Positions 18,552-27,047 are shown, counted from the stretch's first letter. The stretch: 64,000 nt of DNA from a virus (IMGVR_UViG_3300032334_001433:124001-188000), one strand, 5' to 3'. A program made the numbers and translations. Notes: generated from the sequence alone by a model not told the origin.

Positions 18552-19754
18552 ATGAAAAGAGATTGGACACCAGAAGAGCTAATTGCCTTTGAGGACAGGA
18601 TTGGCGAGCTATATTTAGATAATAAATTACCATTTTTATTCCATCTATCTGGTGGTAATGAAACACAACTAATTGATATCTTTAAAGATATTAAAGAAGG
18701 CGACTATGTTATTTCTAATCACAGAAGCCATTATCATGCATTGCTACATGGCATTCCACCAGAAGTAGTTGAAGATCGTATTCTAAATGGTCGTAGTATG
18801 TTTATTTACGACAAGGCTAGAAACTTCTTCTGTTCTGCAATTATTGGCGGAACTCCTGCAATTGCAGCAGGTCTTGCATGGGCATTGAAACGTAAAGGAT
18901 CTACACAAAAGGTATGGTGCTTTATTGGAGATGGAACAGAAGATAACGGCCACACTTATGAAGCAATTCGCTATGTAGATGGATGGGACTTGCCTTGCAA
19001 GTTTGTTATTGAGAACAACAACCGTTCAGTAGAAGCAACCAACGAACAACGTTGGGGCAAAGCTGCGGATTATGTTTGGAATTCCCCTTCTGTTATTAAA
19101 TACAAATATGAAATTACATATCCTCATGCTAGAAAACCCGGCATGATTGATTTGTCAAAAGCTGTTAAGAAAACAGATGATGAATATTTCCCGCCTTTAA
19201 AGGAAATCGAATATCCAGAATTTACAGTTGACGAATTAAAATATAAAGATGCTGCATTTAAGGCAATGACCGAATTGGGCAACGAAGGCGCAATCTTTAT
19301 TGGATATAATGTTAACAATGCTCCAGGCGGTAACGCAATGGGAACATTGAAAGGCGTATCCGATGAACAAAAATTAGAAACTCCTGTTGCAGAAAATCTA
19401 ATGGCTGGATTGGCAATTGGTATGGGATTTGAAGGATTTATTCCAGTTCTATATTTTGAACGTCATGACTTTATGTTAGTTGCAATGGATGCGATTGTTA
19501 ATCATATTGACAAGATTGAAAGAATTTCTCATGGAGAGTATACTGTTCCTGTAATTATCAGAGCAGTTACTGCAGATGGCGGTCCTTTCTATTCAGGAAT
19601 TACTCACTCGCAAGACTTTACCAATATGCTTAGAACCGCAGTAAGTTTCCCAGTATATGATCCTGTATCTGGTGCAGATTTAGAACTTGCATTTAAGAAA
19701 GCTAGATATAGTGGGCGTCCGGCAATTATTGTTGAAAGAAAATCTAGATATTAA
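18552..19754 (+). CDS. Dehydrogenase E1/transketolase-like ThDP enzyme, compact single chain
   Basis: A 400-aa ThDP enzyme. The N-terminal half is E1-alpha-like, with GDGTEDNGHTYEA then VIENNN (Mg-ThDP site). After a linker (about 200-270) the C-terminal half resembles E1-beta/transketolase PYR domains, with ETPVAENLMAGLAIGMGFEG carrying the likely activating Glu. The usual C-terminal transketolase domain is missing, so the chain is much shorter than E1 or transketolase. Part of the glycan operon, it may make or cleave a keto sugar; substrate not assignable. Confidence 0.75.
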   Translation: MKRDWTPEELIAFEDRIGELYLDNKLPFLFHLSGGNETQLIDIFKDIKEGDYVISNHRSHYHALLHGIPPEVVEDRILNGRSMFIYDKARNFFCSAIIGGTPAIAAGLAWALKRKGSTQKVWCFIGDGTEDNGHTYEAIRYVDGWDLPCKFVIENNNRSVEATNEQRWGKAADYVWNSPSVIKYKYEITYPHARKPGMIDLSKAVKKTDDEYFPPLKEIEYPEFTVDELKYKDAAFKAMTELGNEGAIFIGYNVNNAPGGNAMGTLKGVSDEQKLETPVAENLMAGLAIGMGFEGFIPVLYFERHDFMLVAMDAIVNHIDKIERISHGEYTVPVIIRAVTADGGPFYSGITHSQDFTNMLRTAVSFPVYDPVSGADLELAFKKARYSGRPAIIVERKSRY

Positions 19755-19755
19755 A

Positions 19756-20454
19756 ATGAGAAAGATTATATCTATATCTGTGTGGGGCGATTCGCCCCGC
19801 TACATTGTTGGTGCTCATCGACAATATGAATTGGCAAAAGAATTTTACCCTGATTGGGAATTTAGAATTTATACTGACGACAAACGAAAGTTTGAAAATC
19901 TAACTGATGCTAATATTATAGAAGTAACAGATGACAGTTATGGCATGTTCTGGAGATTTAAAGCTTTATTTGAATCAGATGATAATGTTGTAATTGTCCG
20001 AGATTCCGATAGCAGAATAACTATCAGAGAACAACGAGCAGTTAATGAATGGTTAAACTCTGATAAGAAATTCCATACATTTCAAGATCATGAAGCTCAT
20101 TACGAATTCCCTATCATAGGATGTGCTTTTGGATATAAAGGTAGATTTAATAATCCAATGTATAATCTAATGTATTATTATATGAAAAATTTTGCATATT
20201 ATCTAGGCGATCAAATATTCTTAAAAGAAGTTATATGGCCTATGGTTAGAGATAGTGCAATGATACATTCTATGAATGCAGGTTGGTTTGGAGAAACAAG
20301 AAAACAATTAGTTAATCCTTACGACTTTTGTGGCAATGGATATAATGAAGATGATATGCCATTATATCCACCAACACTTAAAGAATGTAATGGATATAAT
20401 CCAGAAAATACTCCTAAAGAATTTAAATTTAGTAATGGTATTCTTATAAATTAA
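19756..20454 (+). CDS. Putative glycosyltransferase with DxD-like motif
   Basis: A 232-aa protein. The start ATG 19756 is just after the previous stop; an upstream in-frame start would lie inside that gene. It contains VVIVRDSDSRIT (a DSD metal-binding type motif near residue 80) after an N-terminal beta-alpha segment, as in GT-A enzymes reading host or phage sugar nucleotides. The later HSMNAGWFG segment may be part of an acceptor site. Family not firmly recognised; context is the glycan island. Confidence 0.5.
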   Translation: MRKIISISVWGDSPRYIVGAHRQYELAKEFYPDWEFRIYTDDKRKFENLTDANIIEVTDDSYGMFWRFKALFESDDNVVIVRDSDSRITIREQRAVNEWLNSDKKFHTFQDHEAHYEFPIIGCAFGYKGRFNNPMYNLMYYYMKNFAYYLGDQIFLKEVIWPMVRDSAMIHSMNAGWFGETRKQLVNPYDFCGNGYNEDDMPLYPPTLKECNGYNPENTPKEFKFSNGILIN

Positions 20455-20465
20455 AGGCAAATTAT

Positions 20466-21113
20466 ATGGCACAATATTATGGCTCTTCTGAAGAAGATAA
20501 ATTCATTGAGGAATATTTTCCAAAAGGATACGTTGGTAAATGTATCGAGGTTGGCGGCAGTGATGGCATTACTCATTCAAACACATACTATTTTGAGAAA
20601 TCATTGGGATGGGATTGTTTAGTAATAGAGCCCCAACCAGGTCCTCGATTCTTTGATTCTTGTGAAGAAAAAAGAAAACAAGCATTAAATTGTGCAGTGT
20701 CTACTGAGAATACAAATGATGCAGAATTTACAATAGTATATTGTAACTATCAAAACCAAGGGCACCAACCTTGGGGCGGTATGAGTGGGTTGCAGGTAGA
20801 TCAAAAATTAGTTGAGGCACATAAAGAAATGGGACTTGATCCTCAGGAACTTAAAATTAATGTGCCTTCAAGACGTTTAGATTGGATTATTGAAAATTAT
20901 TTTGAGCATCCTGTTATTGACTTTATTACTATTGATACCGAAGGAACAGAACTAGATGTTTTGAAATCTTTTGATACTACAAAATATAAAACCAAACTAT
21001 TAGTTATCGAAAACAATTGGAAGAATGCTGAAATTGAAGATTATTTATCTCAATTTGGTTGGACTAAAGATAAAGTTATTGAGCAGAATGAATTCTATGT
21101 GAGAGACGTATGA
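20466..21113 (+). CDS. FkbM-family methyltransferase
   Basis: A 215-aa SAM-dependent methyltransferase. Motif I is CIEVGGSDG (about 27-35), and the FkbM hallmark IDTEGTELDVLKSF is near residue 158. Such enzymes O-methylate sugars of surface glycans or natural products. The SD is AAAGG. It overlaps the next glycosyltransferase gene by ATGA, suggesting a modified sugar followed by transfer. Confidence 0.85.
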   Translation: MAQYYGSSEEDKFIEEYFPKGYVGKCIEVGGSDGITHSNTYYFEKSLGWDCLVIEPQPGPRFFDSCEEKRKQALNCAVSTENTNDAEFTIVYCNYQNQGHQPWGGMSGLQVDQKLVEAHKEMGLDPQELKINVPSRRLDWIIENYFEHPVIDFITIDTEGTELDVLKSFDTTKYKTKLLVIENNWKNAEIEDYLSQFGWTKDKVIEQNEFYVRDV

Positions 21114-21835
21114 CAGACGTTACTATTGTTACGGCAACAACTGGTTCTAAATATTTAAGAAAGAATATAGAATCAGTTGCAAAACAAACCTATAAAAACA
21201 TACAACATCTAGTTGTTGTAGATGGTGAACACAGATCATTTGATGCAACAAAACAAATATTAAATTTTAACCATCCAAATCTTGATTATATGGTATTACC
21301 ATATGCAACGGGACTTGAACAATATAATGGCCATAGAATTTATGGCGCAAGTACATATCTTGCTAAAGGCGACTATATCTGCTACTTGGATGAGGATAAT
21401 TGGTTAGAACCAGATCACATTGAAAATCTAATGAATGCAATTGGAGATAAACAATGGGCATACTCATTAAGAAAGATTGTGGATTCGGATGGCAAATTTA
21501 TTTGCAACGATGACTGTGAAAGTCTAGGAGACTATAAATCAGTTATAAACGATTACTTTGTCGATGTTAATTGTTTCTTTTTTGCTAAACCATTGGCATT
21601 ACAATTGTCTCCTATTTGGTATAGACGCGCAAGACATCCCGACGATCAACCTGAAGTTGATCGAGCATTGACATATACACTAAAAGACAATACAATTGAG
21701 GCTGCAGCAACCGGTAAGTATACTGTTAACTATAGAGCAGGAAACAGATCAGATTCGGTGCAAGCGGAGTTCTTTCTGAGAGGAAATGAACATATGAATA
21801 AATTATATAATGGAAATTTACCATGGCGGAAATAA
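21110..21835 (+). CDS. GT2-family glycosyltransferase
   Basis: A 241-aa GT-A enzyme. It has VTIVTATTGSKYLRKNIESV at the N-terminus, VVVDG, and the metal-binding DEDN (LDEDNWLEPDH, about residue 95), as in GT2 enzymes. No membrane segments are visible. It is the last sugar gene of the island and overlaps the DUF3310 gene by 13 bp, so the island reads into the replication block. Confidence 0.85.
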   Translation: MTDVTIVTATTGSKYLRKNIESVAKQTYKNIQHLVVVDGEHRSFDATKQILNFNHPNLDYMVLPYATGLEQYNGHRIYGASTYLAKGDYICYLDEDNWLEPDHIENLMNAIGDKQWAYSLRKIVDSDGKFICNDDCESLGDYKSVINDYFVDVNCFFFAKPLALQLSPIWYRRARHPDDQPEVDRALTYTLKDNTIEAAATGKYTVNYRAGNRSDSVQAEFFLRGNEHMNKLYNGNLPWRK

Positions 21836-22131
21836 ATTATAAGTACAACGAAGGCGAGCTTATTCAGGAATTTAAAGACTATATTGATAAAACATATGGT
21901 CAACACTATTCAATGAATAAATTTCAAGCAACGGAATTTATTATTGATAATGGACATGGCGTTGGATTCACCGCAGGGAACGTCATGAAATATGTCCAAA
22001 GGTACGGAAAAAAAGCAGGAAGGAATAGACAAGACCTTCTAAAGGTGTTACACTACGCATTGATGCTTTTATATGTACATGATATCGAAGTCAACGATAC
22101 AGATAAAACTATTGACCACCACCCTGTTTGA
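21823..22131 (+). CDS. DUF3310 (SaV-like) protein
   Basis: A 102-aa protein. The segment FTAGNVMKYVQRYGKKAGRN and the following DLLKVLHYALMLL match the DUF3310 core (GN-x-x-KY-x-x-R followed by DL-x-K). Function is not established; the family is common in phages of many kinds next to nucleotide metabolism or replication genes. It lies directly upstream of the sliding clamp gene. Confidence 0.8.
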   Translation: MAEINYKYNEGELIQEFKDYIDKTYGQHYSMNKFQATEFIIDNGHGVGFTAGNVMKYVQRYGKKAGRNRQDLLKVLHYALMLLYVHDIEVNDTDKTIDHHPV

Positions 22132-22150
22132 AAATTGAAAAGGAAATATT

Positions 22151-22807
22151 ATGCAAATTAGTAATGAAACAATCCAACTATTAAAGAATTTCGCTGCGAT
22201 CAACAGTAACATTTTGATTCGTAAAGGAAAGACTTTGTCCACAATCAGTACAGCAAAAAACATTTTTGCTAAAGCAACTGTGGCTGAAGACTTTCCTGTT
22301 GAAGTTCCTGTCTATGATCTAAACTCTTTGTTGGCTTTGCTAACATTGATGGAAAATCAAGATGTTGAATTCGGTGAAAAGTCTTTGACCATTTCTAAGA
22401 ACAATGGCAAGTTTGAATACTTCTATTCTAACGCAAGCGTTATTGTTTCGGCTCCAGATAAATCTATTGAAATTGATTCTCACTTCAAGTTCAGCTTGAC
22501 CGCAGAAGATATTAATATGATTATTAAAGCAGCAAATATTACAGCTGCTCCAACAATCTCAGTAACATCTAAGGATGGCAATGTTGTCCTTACTGTAGGG
22601 GATAAGAAAAATGATACAGCAAATACGTATAAACGTACAATTGGTTCAAGCAAAGATGCATTTGAATGCCATATGTCTGTAGATAATTTTAAAGTAATTC
22701 CTGATGCTTATGAAATTACAATCTCTAAAAAGAAATTGTTTCACTTTAAACACGCTACAAAATCTGTAGAATATTTTATTGCAATGGAACCGGATTCTGT
22801 AGTATGA
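22151..22807 (+). CDS. 45: Sliding clamp gp45
   Basis: A 218-aa T4 gp45-type clamp: it trimerises around DNA and tethers polymerase gp43, and in T4 also activates late transcription. Recognised from overall pattern (MQISNETIQLLKNFAAIN, then VYDLNSLLALL) and from its position upstream of gp44, gp62 and regA, the standard T4 order. SD AAAAGGA precedes the ATG. It overlaps the small 22804 gene by ATGA. Given TATAAATA late promoters here, a clamp-dependent late transcription system is expected. Confidence 0.92.
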   Translation: MQISNETIQLLKNFAAINSNILIRKGKTLSTISTAKNIFAKATVAEDFPVEVPVYDLNSLLALLTLMENQDVEFGEKSLTISKNNGKFEYFYSNASVIVSAPDKSIEIDSHFKFSLTAEDINMIIKAANITAAPTISVTSKDGNVVLTVGDKKNDTANTYKRTIGSSKDAFECHMSVDNFKVIPDAYEITISKKKLFHFKHATKSVEYFIAMEPDSVV

Positions 22808-22998
22808 AAATCTTCCATACATCAAATGAAGAATATATCGCAGTTCTAGAAACAGAAGCAGAAACTTTGCGTAGGTATTATTTTGACCGTTTGAAAGAAG
22901 GGACGGGTCATTATAATACAGCAATTTCTGTTTTGGAAGAAAGAATTGCAGCATTGAAAAAAGAATTAGAAGATACAATTATTGTTTCTAATAATTAA
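22804..22998 (+). CDS. Small coiled-coil protein between clamp and clamp loader
   Basis: A 64-aa protein with no recognised family. The C-terminal two thirds are a likely helix or coiled coil (ISVLEERIAALKKELEDTI). ATGA overlap with gp45 argues that it is a translated operon member. Confidence 0.6.
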   Translation: MKIFHTSNEEYIAVLETEAETLRRYYFDRLKEGTGHYNTAISVLEERIAALKKELEDTIIVSNN

Positions 22999-23045
22999 TT
23001 TGTGCCTTACAAAATTTAATTAGTATTAGAAGGTGAAAATATATC

Positions 23046-23987
23046 ATGGAAAGAAAAGACGGAGAATTTCTCTGGGTTGAGGCGTACCGACCAAGAACAT
23101 TAGAAGATTGTATTCTTCCTGCAGATCAAAAGAAGGTCTTTCAGGAAATGCTCTCCAAAGGAGAGATTCAAAATATGCTATTGTGCGGCGGTGCTGGTAT
23201 GGGTAAGACTACTATTGCCCGAGCATTATGTGAAGAGTTACAAACTGATTATATCATCATTAACGGTTCAGAAGAATCTGGTATTGATGTTCTAAGAACA
23301 AAGATTAAACAGTTTGCATCTACTGTATCATTTAGCGGTAAAGCAAAAGTAGTTATTCTAGATGAAGCGGATTATTTGAATCCAAATTCTACACAACCGG
23401 CACTTCGTGCTTTTATGGAAGAATTCTCATCGAATTGCAGGTTCATCTTTACTTGTAATTTTAAGAATCGTATTATTCCTCCGCTTCATTCTAGAACAAC
23501 TGTTATAGAATTTAAATTACCTAAGAGCGAAAAGCCTAAGATTGCTGGCGCATTCTTTAAACGAGTATGCGAAATTCTTAAGCATGAGAATGTTGACTTC
23601 GATCAAAAGGTTGCAGCAAAAGTAATTGAAAAGCATTTCCCTGATTATCGTCGTATTCTAAATGAAATGCAGCGTTATAGTTCTTCAGGTAAAATTGACG
23701 AAGGCATTCTTGTTAATATGGGCGAAGCCAATATGCAGGAATTGGTTTCTTCTCTTAAAGATAAAGACTGGAAGAAAATGCGTACATGGGTTGTTAATAA
23801 CATTGACAATGATCCGCAAACTCTATTTAGAAAATTCTATGATACATTCTGTGATAGTGTAGTACAGGTTCCGCAATTAATTTTATTGCTTGCCGACTAC
23901 CAATATAAGTCTGCATTTTGTGCAGATCAAGAAATTAATTTGGTTGCATGCTTAACTGAGATTATGGCTTCTGTTGAATTTAAATAA
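23046..23987 (+). CDS. 44: Clamp loader ATPase gp44
   Basis: A 313-aa AAA+ clamp-loader large subunit. Walker A is GGAGMGKTT (48-56), Walker B ILDEAD (104-109), and an SRTTV segment (about 150) stands where the SRC arginine finger motif lies. In T4, four gp44 and one gp62 load gp45 onto primer-template. SD AGAAGG precedes the start. Typical length. Confidence 0.95.
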   Translation: MERKDGEFLWVEAYRPRTLEDCILPADQKKVFQEMLSKGEIQNMLLCGGAGMGKTTIARALCEELQTDYIIINGSEESGIDVLRTKIKQFASTVSFSGKAKVVILDEADYLNPNSTQPALRAFMEEFSSNCRFIFTCNFKNRIIPPLHSRTTVIEFKLPKSEKPKIAGAFFKRVCEILKHENVDFDQKVAAKVIEKHFPDYRRILNEMQRYSSSGKIDEGILVNMGEANMQELVSSLKDKDWKKMRTWVVNNIDNDPQTLFRKFYDTFCDSVVQVPQLILLLADYQYKSAFCADQEINLVACLTEIMASVEFK

Positions 23988-23998
23988 CAGTAAATGCT

Positions 23999-24445
23999 AT
24001 GAGTTTAGATTTTTTAGGTAAGCCAAAAGAAGAAATAACAGTAACGCCCTATAAGGCGCCAGCAATATCGCCTTTCGATTTTATTAATGCTATTCATTAT
24101 TCTAAGGATAATTTAATAGTTGACGATTGGTCTGAGAAACAATATAACCCTTTTATAATTAATAAAGGACTTTCATACGGTCACGACACAGTAATTCCTG
24201 CAAATGAGATGAATTCTCGTCCACACCTCGATAAAAAGCTACAAAATTCGTTTTTAATAAATATAATTAGGCCTAAAAAAAGATTCAATAAATGGATTAA
24301 GGCTGAGAAAATTGAAGCGATCGAGGTGATTAAGGAATACTATGGATATAGCACAGATAAAGCACGCCAAGTACTCCCACTTTTCGATAAAAATAAATTA
24401 GATTATTTAAGAATAAAACTAATAAAAGGTGGTAGGAATGGCTGA
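23999..24445 (+). CDS. 62: Clamp loader small subunit gp62
   Basis: A 148-aa protein in the gp62 position between gp44 and regA. The segment SPFDFINAIHYSKDNLI, followed by YNPFIINKGLS, is typical of the gp62 family. It is shorter than T4 gp62 (187 aa), as in many marine T4-like phages. It overlaps regA by a few bases. Confidence 0.88.
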   Translation: MSLDFLGKPKEEITVTPYKAPAISPFDFINAIHYSKDNLIVDDWSEKQYNPFIINKGLSYGHDTVIPANEMNSRPHLDKKLQNSFLINIIRPKKRFNKWIKAEKIEAIEVIKEYYGYSTDKARQVLPLFDKNKLDYLRIKLIKGGRNG

Positions 24446-24866
24446 AGATATTTTTCACATTGATTTTCCTGGTTATAATCCATTAGAAGTAACCTTGACA
24501 CAACCGGACGACTTTTTGAAAGTCCGAGAAACACTAACACGCATAGGTGTAGCATCACGAAAAGATAAGGTGCTATATCAATCTTGTCATATTCTGCACA
24601 AGCAGGGTAGATATTTTATTGTACACTTTAAAGAATTGTTTGCGTTAGATGGCAAATCTGCAGATTTAACGGATAATGATCTAGAACGACGAAACACTAT
24701 TGCTAAATTGCTAATAGATTGGGGTTTAGTAAAAGTCGTAAAACCAGAATTGTTTCAAGAGCTTGCTCCATTGTCGCAGATTAAAGTAATTGCGTTTAAA
24801 GATAAACATGATTGGTCTTTGCAAACAAAATATAATATTGGTAAGAAAAAGCAAACAACAGACTAA
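24438..24866 (+). CDS. regA: Translational repressor RegA
   Basis: A 142-aa RNA-binding protein that in T4 represses translation of several early mRNAs, including gp45 and gp44, by covering their start sites. The core (DDFLKVRETLTRIGVA, KVLYQSCHILHKQGRYFIVHF) follows T4 RegA closely. The start is set at ATG 24438, after an AAAGG SD, rather than at the GTG at 24429. It is followed by a long non-coding leader. Confidence 0.95.
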   Translation: MAEDIFHIDFPGYNPLEVTLTQPDDFLKVRETLTRIGVASRKDKVLYQSCHILHKQGRYFIVHFKELFALDGKSADLTDNDLERRNTIAKLLIDWGLVKVVKPELFQELAPLSQIKVIAFKDKHDWSLQTKYNIGKKKQTTD

Positions 24867-24873
24867 TAATCTG

Positions 24874-24881
24874 TATAAATA
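24874..24881 (+). promoter_or_regulatory. T4-type late promoter before the hsp20 leader
   Basis: Exact TATAAATA, 246 bp upstream of the Hsp20 start. A transcript from here would carry a long structured leader. Confidence 0.6.
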
Positions 24882-24887
24882 ATTTTA

Positions 24888-25126
24888 TCCCCGGGATGGG
24901 ATGGCAGGGGGTGCGACCTACGCCATAAGTTAAAACGCACACTAATAACACGGCGGATGCCCTGGCGTATCCGTTCTTCAATCCCACCTTAGGGCTGTTT
25001 GATGCTACGGTATAAGGCGTCCGAGAAATTTCACTGCCACTCGTTAGTTGGCCCTGTATAAAGTAAGCAGGAATAACCGCTATGCCTTCGGGGTAGCAAT
25101 TTTAACTCGCTTTTAAGGAGAAAACT
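24888..25126 (+). ncRNA. Structured non-coding leader (or separate RNA) upstream of hsp20
   Basis: About 240 bases without a credible ORF and visibly GC-richer than the surroundings. Local hairpins include GTGCG/CGCAC (24910-24914 and 24944-24948), CGGAT/ATCCG and a UUCG-capped hairpin (GCTATGCC, TTCG, GGGGTAGC at 25079-25097) just upstream of the hsp20 SD (TTTAAGGAG). It could be a 5' regulatory leader of hsp20 or an independent RNA. I do not recognise a known family. Confidence 0.5.
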
Positions 25127-25636
25127 ATGACACATCTGTCAGTATTCGGTCCTGGCTTTAAGGACTTTGATAAATTTTTTGTTGGTTTTGATAATCAATT
25201 TACTCGCATGGCTAAGATGCATGATGATCTAACGAAAAACATTCCAAGCTATCCTCCATACAACATTAAGAAAACAGACGAAAACAAGTATGTTATTGAA
25301 ATGGCTGTCGCTGGATTTTCCAAGCAGGAAATTGAAATTGAATTTGTAGACGACAAGCTCGTTATCAAAGGCAATGCAGCAGAGGATAACGACGCACTAG
25401 AGTGGTTGTACAAAGGAATCGCTTCACGTAATTTCACAAGAACATTTGCTCTTAACGATCAAATTGAAATTAAAGATGCTGCTCTTATTAATGGTATGCT
25501 AAAGATTGCTCTTGAGCGTATTATTCCTGAGCACAAGAAGCCAAAGAAAATTGATGTGAAGGATGATGCTGAAGTTGCAGCAAAACCTGCAAAAAAATCT
25601 AGTAAGCCTCAGTATCTTACAGAAGATGATTTGTGA
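25127..25636 (+). CDS. hsp20: Hsp20/IbpA-type small heat-shock protein
   Basis: A 169-aa alpha-crystallin-domain chaperone. YPPYNIKKTDENKY followed by MAVAGFSKQEIEIE is the IbpA-type start of the domain; LKIALERIIPE near the end is the conserved I-x-I region. The C-terminal extension is Lys-rich. It should hold aggregating proteins in the cytoplasm. Hsp20 genes are frequent in marine T4-like phages. A strong SD precedes it, behind the structured leader. Confidence 0.93.
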   Translation: MTHLSVFGPGFKDFDKFFVGFDNQFTRMAKMHDDLTKNIPSYPPYNIKKTDENKYVIEMAVAGFSKQEIEIEFVDDKLVIKGNAAEDNDALEWLYKGIASRNFTRTFALNDQIEIKDAALINGMLKIALERIIPEHKKPKKIDVKDDAEVAAKPAKKSSKPQYLTEDDL

Positions 25637-25644
25637 GATATAGA

Positions 25645-25779
25645 ATGCAAAAAATTTGGAAACAAATCGTCAAATCACTGACACCTAAAAAAGACGTAGA
25701 AATATATTTGGCAAAAGCAACAGATCATTTTGATCTAGAGCGCAGAATTGTATTTCTAAATCGCAAAGGTATTCTATAA
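25645..25779 (+). CDS. Small DUF3563-like protein
   Basis: A 44-aa protein nine bases after hsp20. The segment EIYLAKATDHFDLERRI resembles the DUF3563 core (Y-L-x-x-A-x-D-x-x-D-L-E-R-R), a short family of unknown function seen mainly in proteobacteria. If correct, it hints at a proteobacterial host. Confidence 0.6.
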   Translation: MQKIWKQIVKSLTPKKDVEIYLAKATDHFDLERRIVFLNRKGIL

Positions 25780-25880
25780 TATTCTTTTGTGAAAAATAAC
25801 TTTTGTACTTTAGGTGCAGTTAAACTAGGTGTTGGCATGTAAAGGTCAGCACCCTAGTTGATCAAATACTTATAATTTGC

Positions 25881-25909
25881 TTGAATATAAATACTAATGA
25901 CATTATAAT
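25881..25909 (+). promoter_or_regulatory. Candidate promoter region (early-like with a nested late motif)
   Basis: TTGAAT (25881-25886), 17 bp, TATAAT (25904-25909); the spacer contains TATAAATA (25886-25893), the late octamer. A stem AACTAGG-TG/CACCCTAGTT lies upstream (25823-25859). It drives the gene at 25958. Confidence 0.45.
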
Positions 25910-25957
25910 TAAGATGTTTTATAATGAGATTGAAGCTTTTGAATTTATGGAAACAAT

Positions 25958-26296
25958 ATGATTAAAATTTTAAAAACAATTACCGGCGAAGAATTGGTCG
26001 GCGACGTTACTAGATTGCAGAGTACGTTAACTATAAATAAACCTTTTATGGTAACAATGGCCAGAGATCCTGCAAACCCGGGCGGCGATATGCAGTTGGC
26101 ATTATTTCCCTATGTTCCGTATGTAAAAGATCATACATTGTTATTGGATGAAAAAAGTGTAGTGTGGATGACTGACCTAGTTGATTCTATGGTTAAAGAC
26201 TATAATAATGCACTTGAATCATTAAAGATTACTGAAGTTGTTCCTGAAAAGAAAGAACAATTTACAACCTTTGCGAATATAACAAAGACTATATGA
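25958..26296 (+). CDS. Small Sm-like (LSM-type) phage protein
   Basis: A 112-aa protein whose start, IKILKTITGEELVGDVTRL, followed by a short beta-rich segment, resembles the Sm-like fold proteins common in T4-like marine phages. Function unknown; RNA binding would be a guess. A possible 15-codon ORF (25914-25961) ends in ATGA over its start. The stop overlaps the next gene. Confidence 0.5.
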   Translation: MIKILKTITGEELVGDVTRLQSTLTINKPFMVTMARDPANPGGDMQLALFPYVPYVKDHTLLLDEKSVVWMTDLVDSMVKDYNNALESLKITEVVPEKKEQFTTFANITKTI

Positions 26297-26583
26297 AAAA
26301 ACAATTGAACGGGCCTGTTGTTTTTATAGACCCAGTAACAGGAAAAGCATTATGTGACTCTGTTCAATGTAAGAATAAATTCAAAGACATTAAATATAAT
26401 GTAAAAGAAACAAATTATAAATGGGTCGGCGGACCTGTTATACATAAACAATACTATGCAATATGTAATGAATGTGGTAGATCTCATTCTACAAGTAAAG
26501 CAAAAGCTTTAACTGGGCAAAGCTTTAGACGTGGAACCGAAAACGCAGGAAAAGATCCTGAAATTAATGAAAGTGAATTATGA
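26293..26583 (+). CDS. Small putative zinc-ribbon protein
   Basis: A 96-aa protein with two cysteine pairs, ALCDSVQCKN and ICNECGRS (C-x4-C ... C-x2-C), spaced like a zinc ribbon. The C-terminus is polar. No family recognised. It sits in a run of ATGA-overlapping small genes (25958-26699). Confidence 0.5.
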   Translation: MKKQLNGPVVFIDPVTGKALCDSVQCKNKFKDIKYNVKETNYKWVGGPVIHKQYYAICNECGRSHSTSKAKALTGQSFRRGTENAGKDPEINESEL

Positions 26584-26699
26584 GCAAAAAAATTGAAAGC
26601 GTTAAAAAGCGCACCCGACAAGGCGGACGAGTAAAAACATCGTCTATGAATAAGACACAAAAAGTGTCACATAAAAAATATCGAGGCCAAGGCCGTTAA
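26580..26699 (+). CDS. Small very basic protein
   Basis: A 39-aa protein rich in Lys and Arg, ending in KKYRGQGR. The ATGA overlap with the upstream gene supports translation. Similar short basic proteins occur in T4-like marine phages; nucleic-acid binding is plausible but not shown. Confidence 0.55.
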   Translation: MSKKIESVKKRTRQGGRVKTSSMNKTQKVSHKKYRGQGR

Positions 26700-26708
26700 T
26701 AAATATAT

Positions 26709-26783
26709 TGCGGGTTGGCGCAGTAGTAGCGCGCTGGACTCATAATCCAGAGGTCGGTGGTGCGAATCCATCACCCGCATCCA
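26709..26783 (+). tRNA. tRNA-Met (CAT), initiator-like
   Basis: The cloverleaf closes with acceptor TGCGGGT/ACCCGCA, D stem GCGC/GCGC, anticodon stem CTGGA/TCCAG with loop CTCATAA, and encoded CCA. The D arm and GGTCGG variable region resemble bacterial initiator tRNA, but the acceptor is T1-A72 paired and the anticodon stem lacks the three G:C pairs, so 'initiator' is tentative. The T-loop reads TGCGAAT. Confidence 0.85.
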
Positions 26784-26789
26784 TCATCT

Positions 26790-27047
26790 ATGTTAGAATA
26801 CATAACAACCTTTTTTGCGATGTTTATCGTTGATATATTTTACGCATATTATATCAAAGCGATTCAAGACGAAGAAGCATTAAAGGCAGGTCTTTGGGCA
26901 GGCACAGTATATGCAATCGCAAGTGTCTCCGTAATTAACTTTACTATAAATCATTGGCTAATTATTCCCGCTGCATTAGGAGCAGCATTAGGAACATATT
27001 TTGGAATAAGATTGCGTCAAGATGACGGGCCAGATGAACCTATGTAA
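26790..27047 (+). CDS. Small membrane protein
   Basis: An 85-aa protein with hydrophobic segments at about residues 5-22 (ITTFFAMFIVDIFYAYY), 35-50 and 55-72, then a charged tail. The ATG lies 6 bp after the tRNA. Likely inner-membrane; function unknown. It overlaps the S11 peptidase gene. Confidence 0.6.
   Translation: MLEYITTFFAMFIVDIFYAYYIKAIQDEEALKAGLWAGTVYAIASVSVINFTINHWLIIPAALGAALGTYFGIRLRQDDGPDEPM

Noticed and set aside
24796-24987. Minus-strand 63-aa ORF over the regA end and hsp20 leader
   Set aside because: No SD, no family, and it overlaps a conserved gene and a structured RNA.
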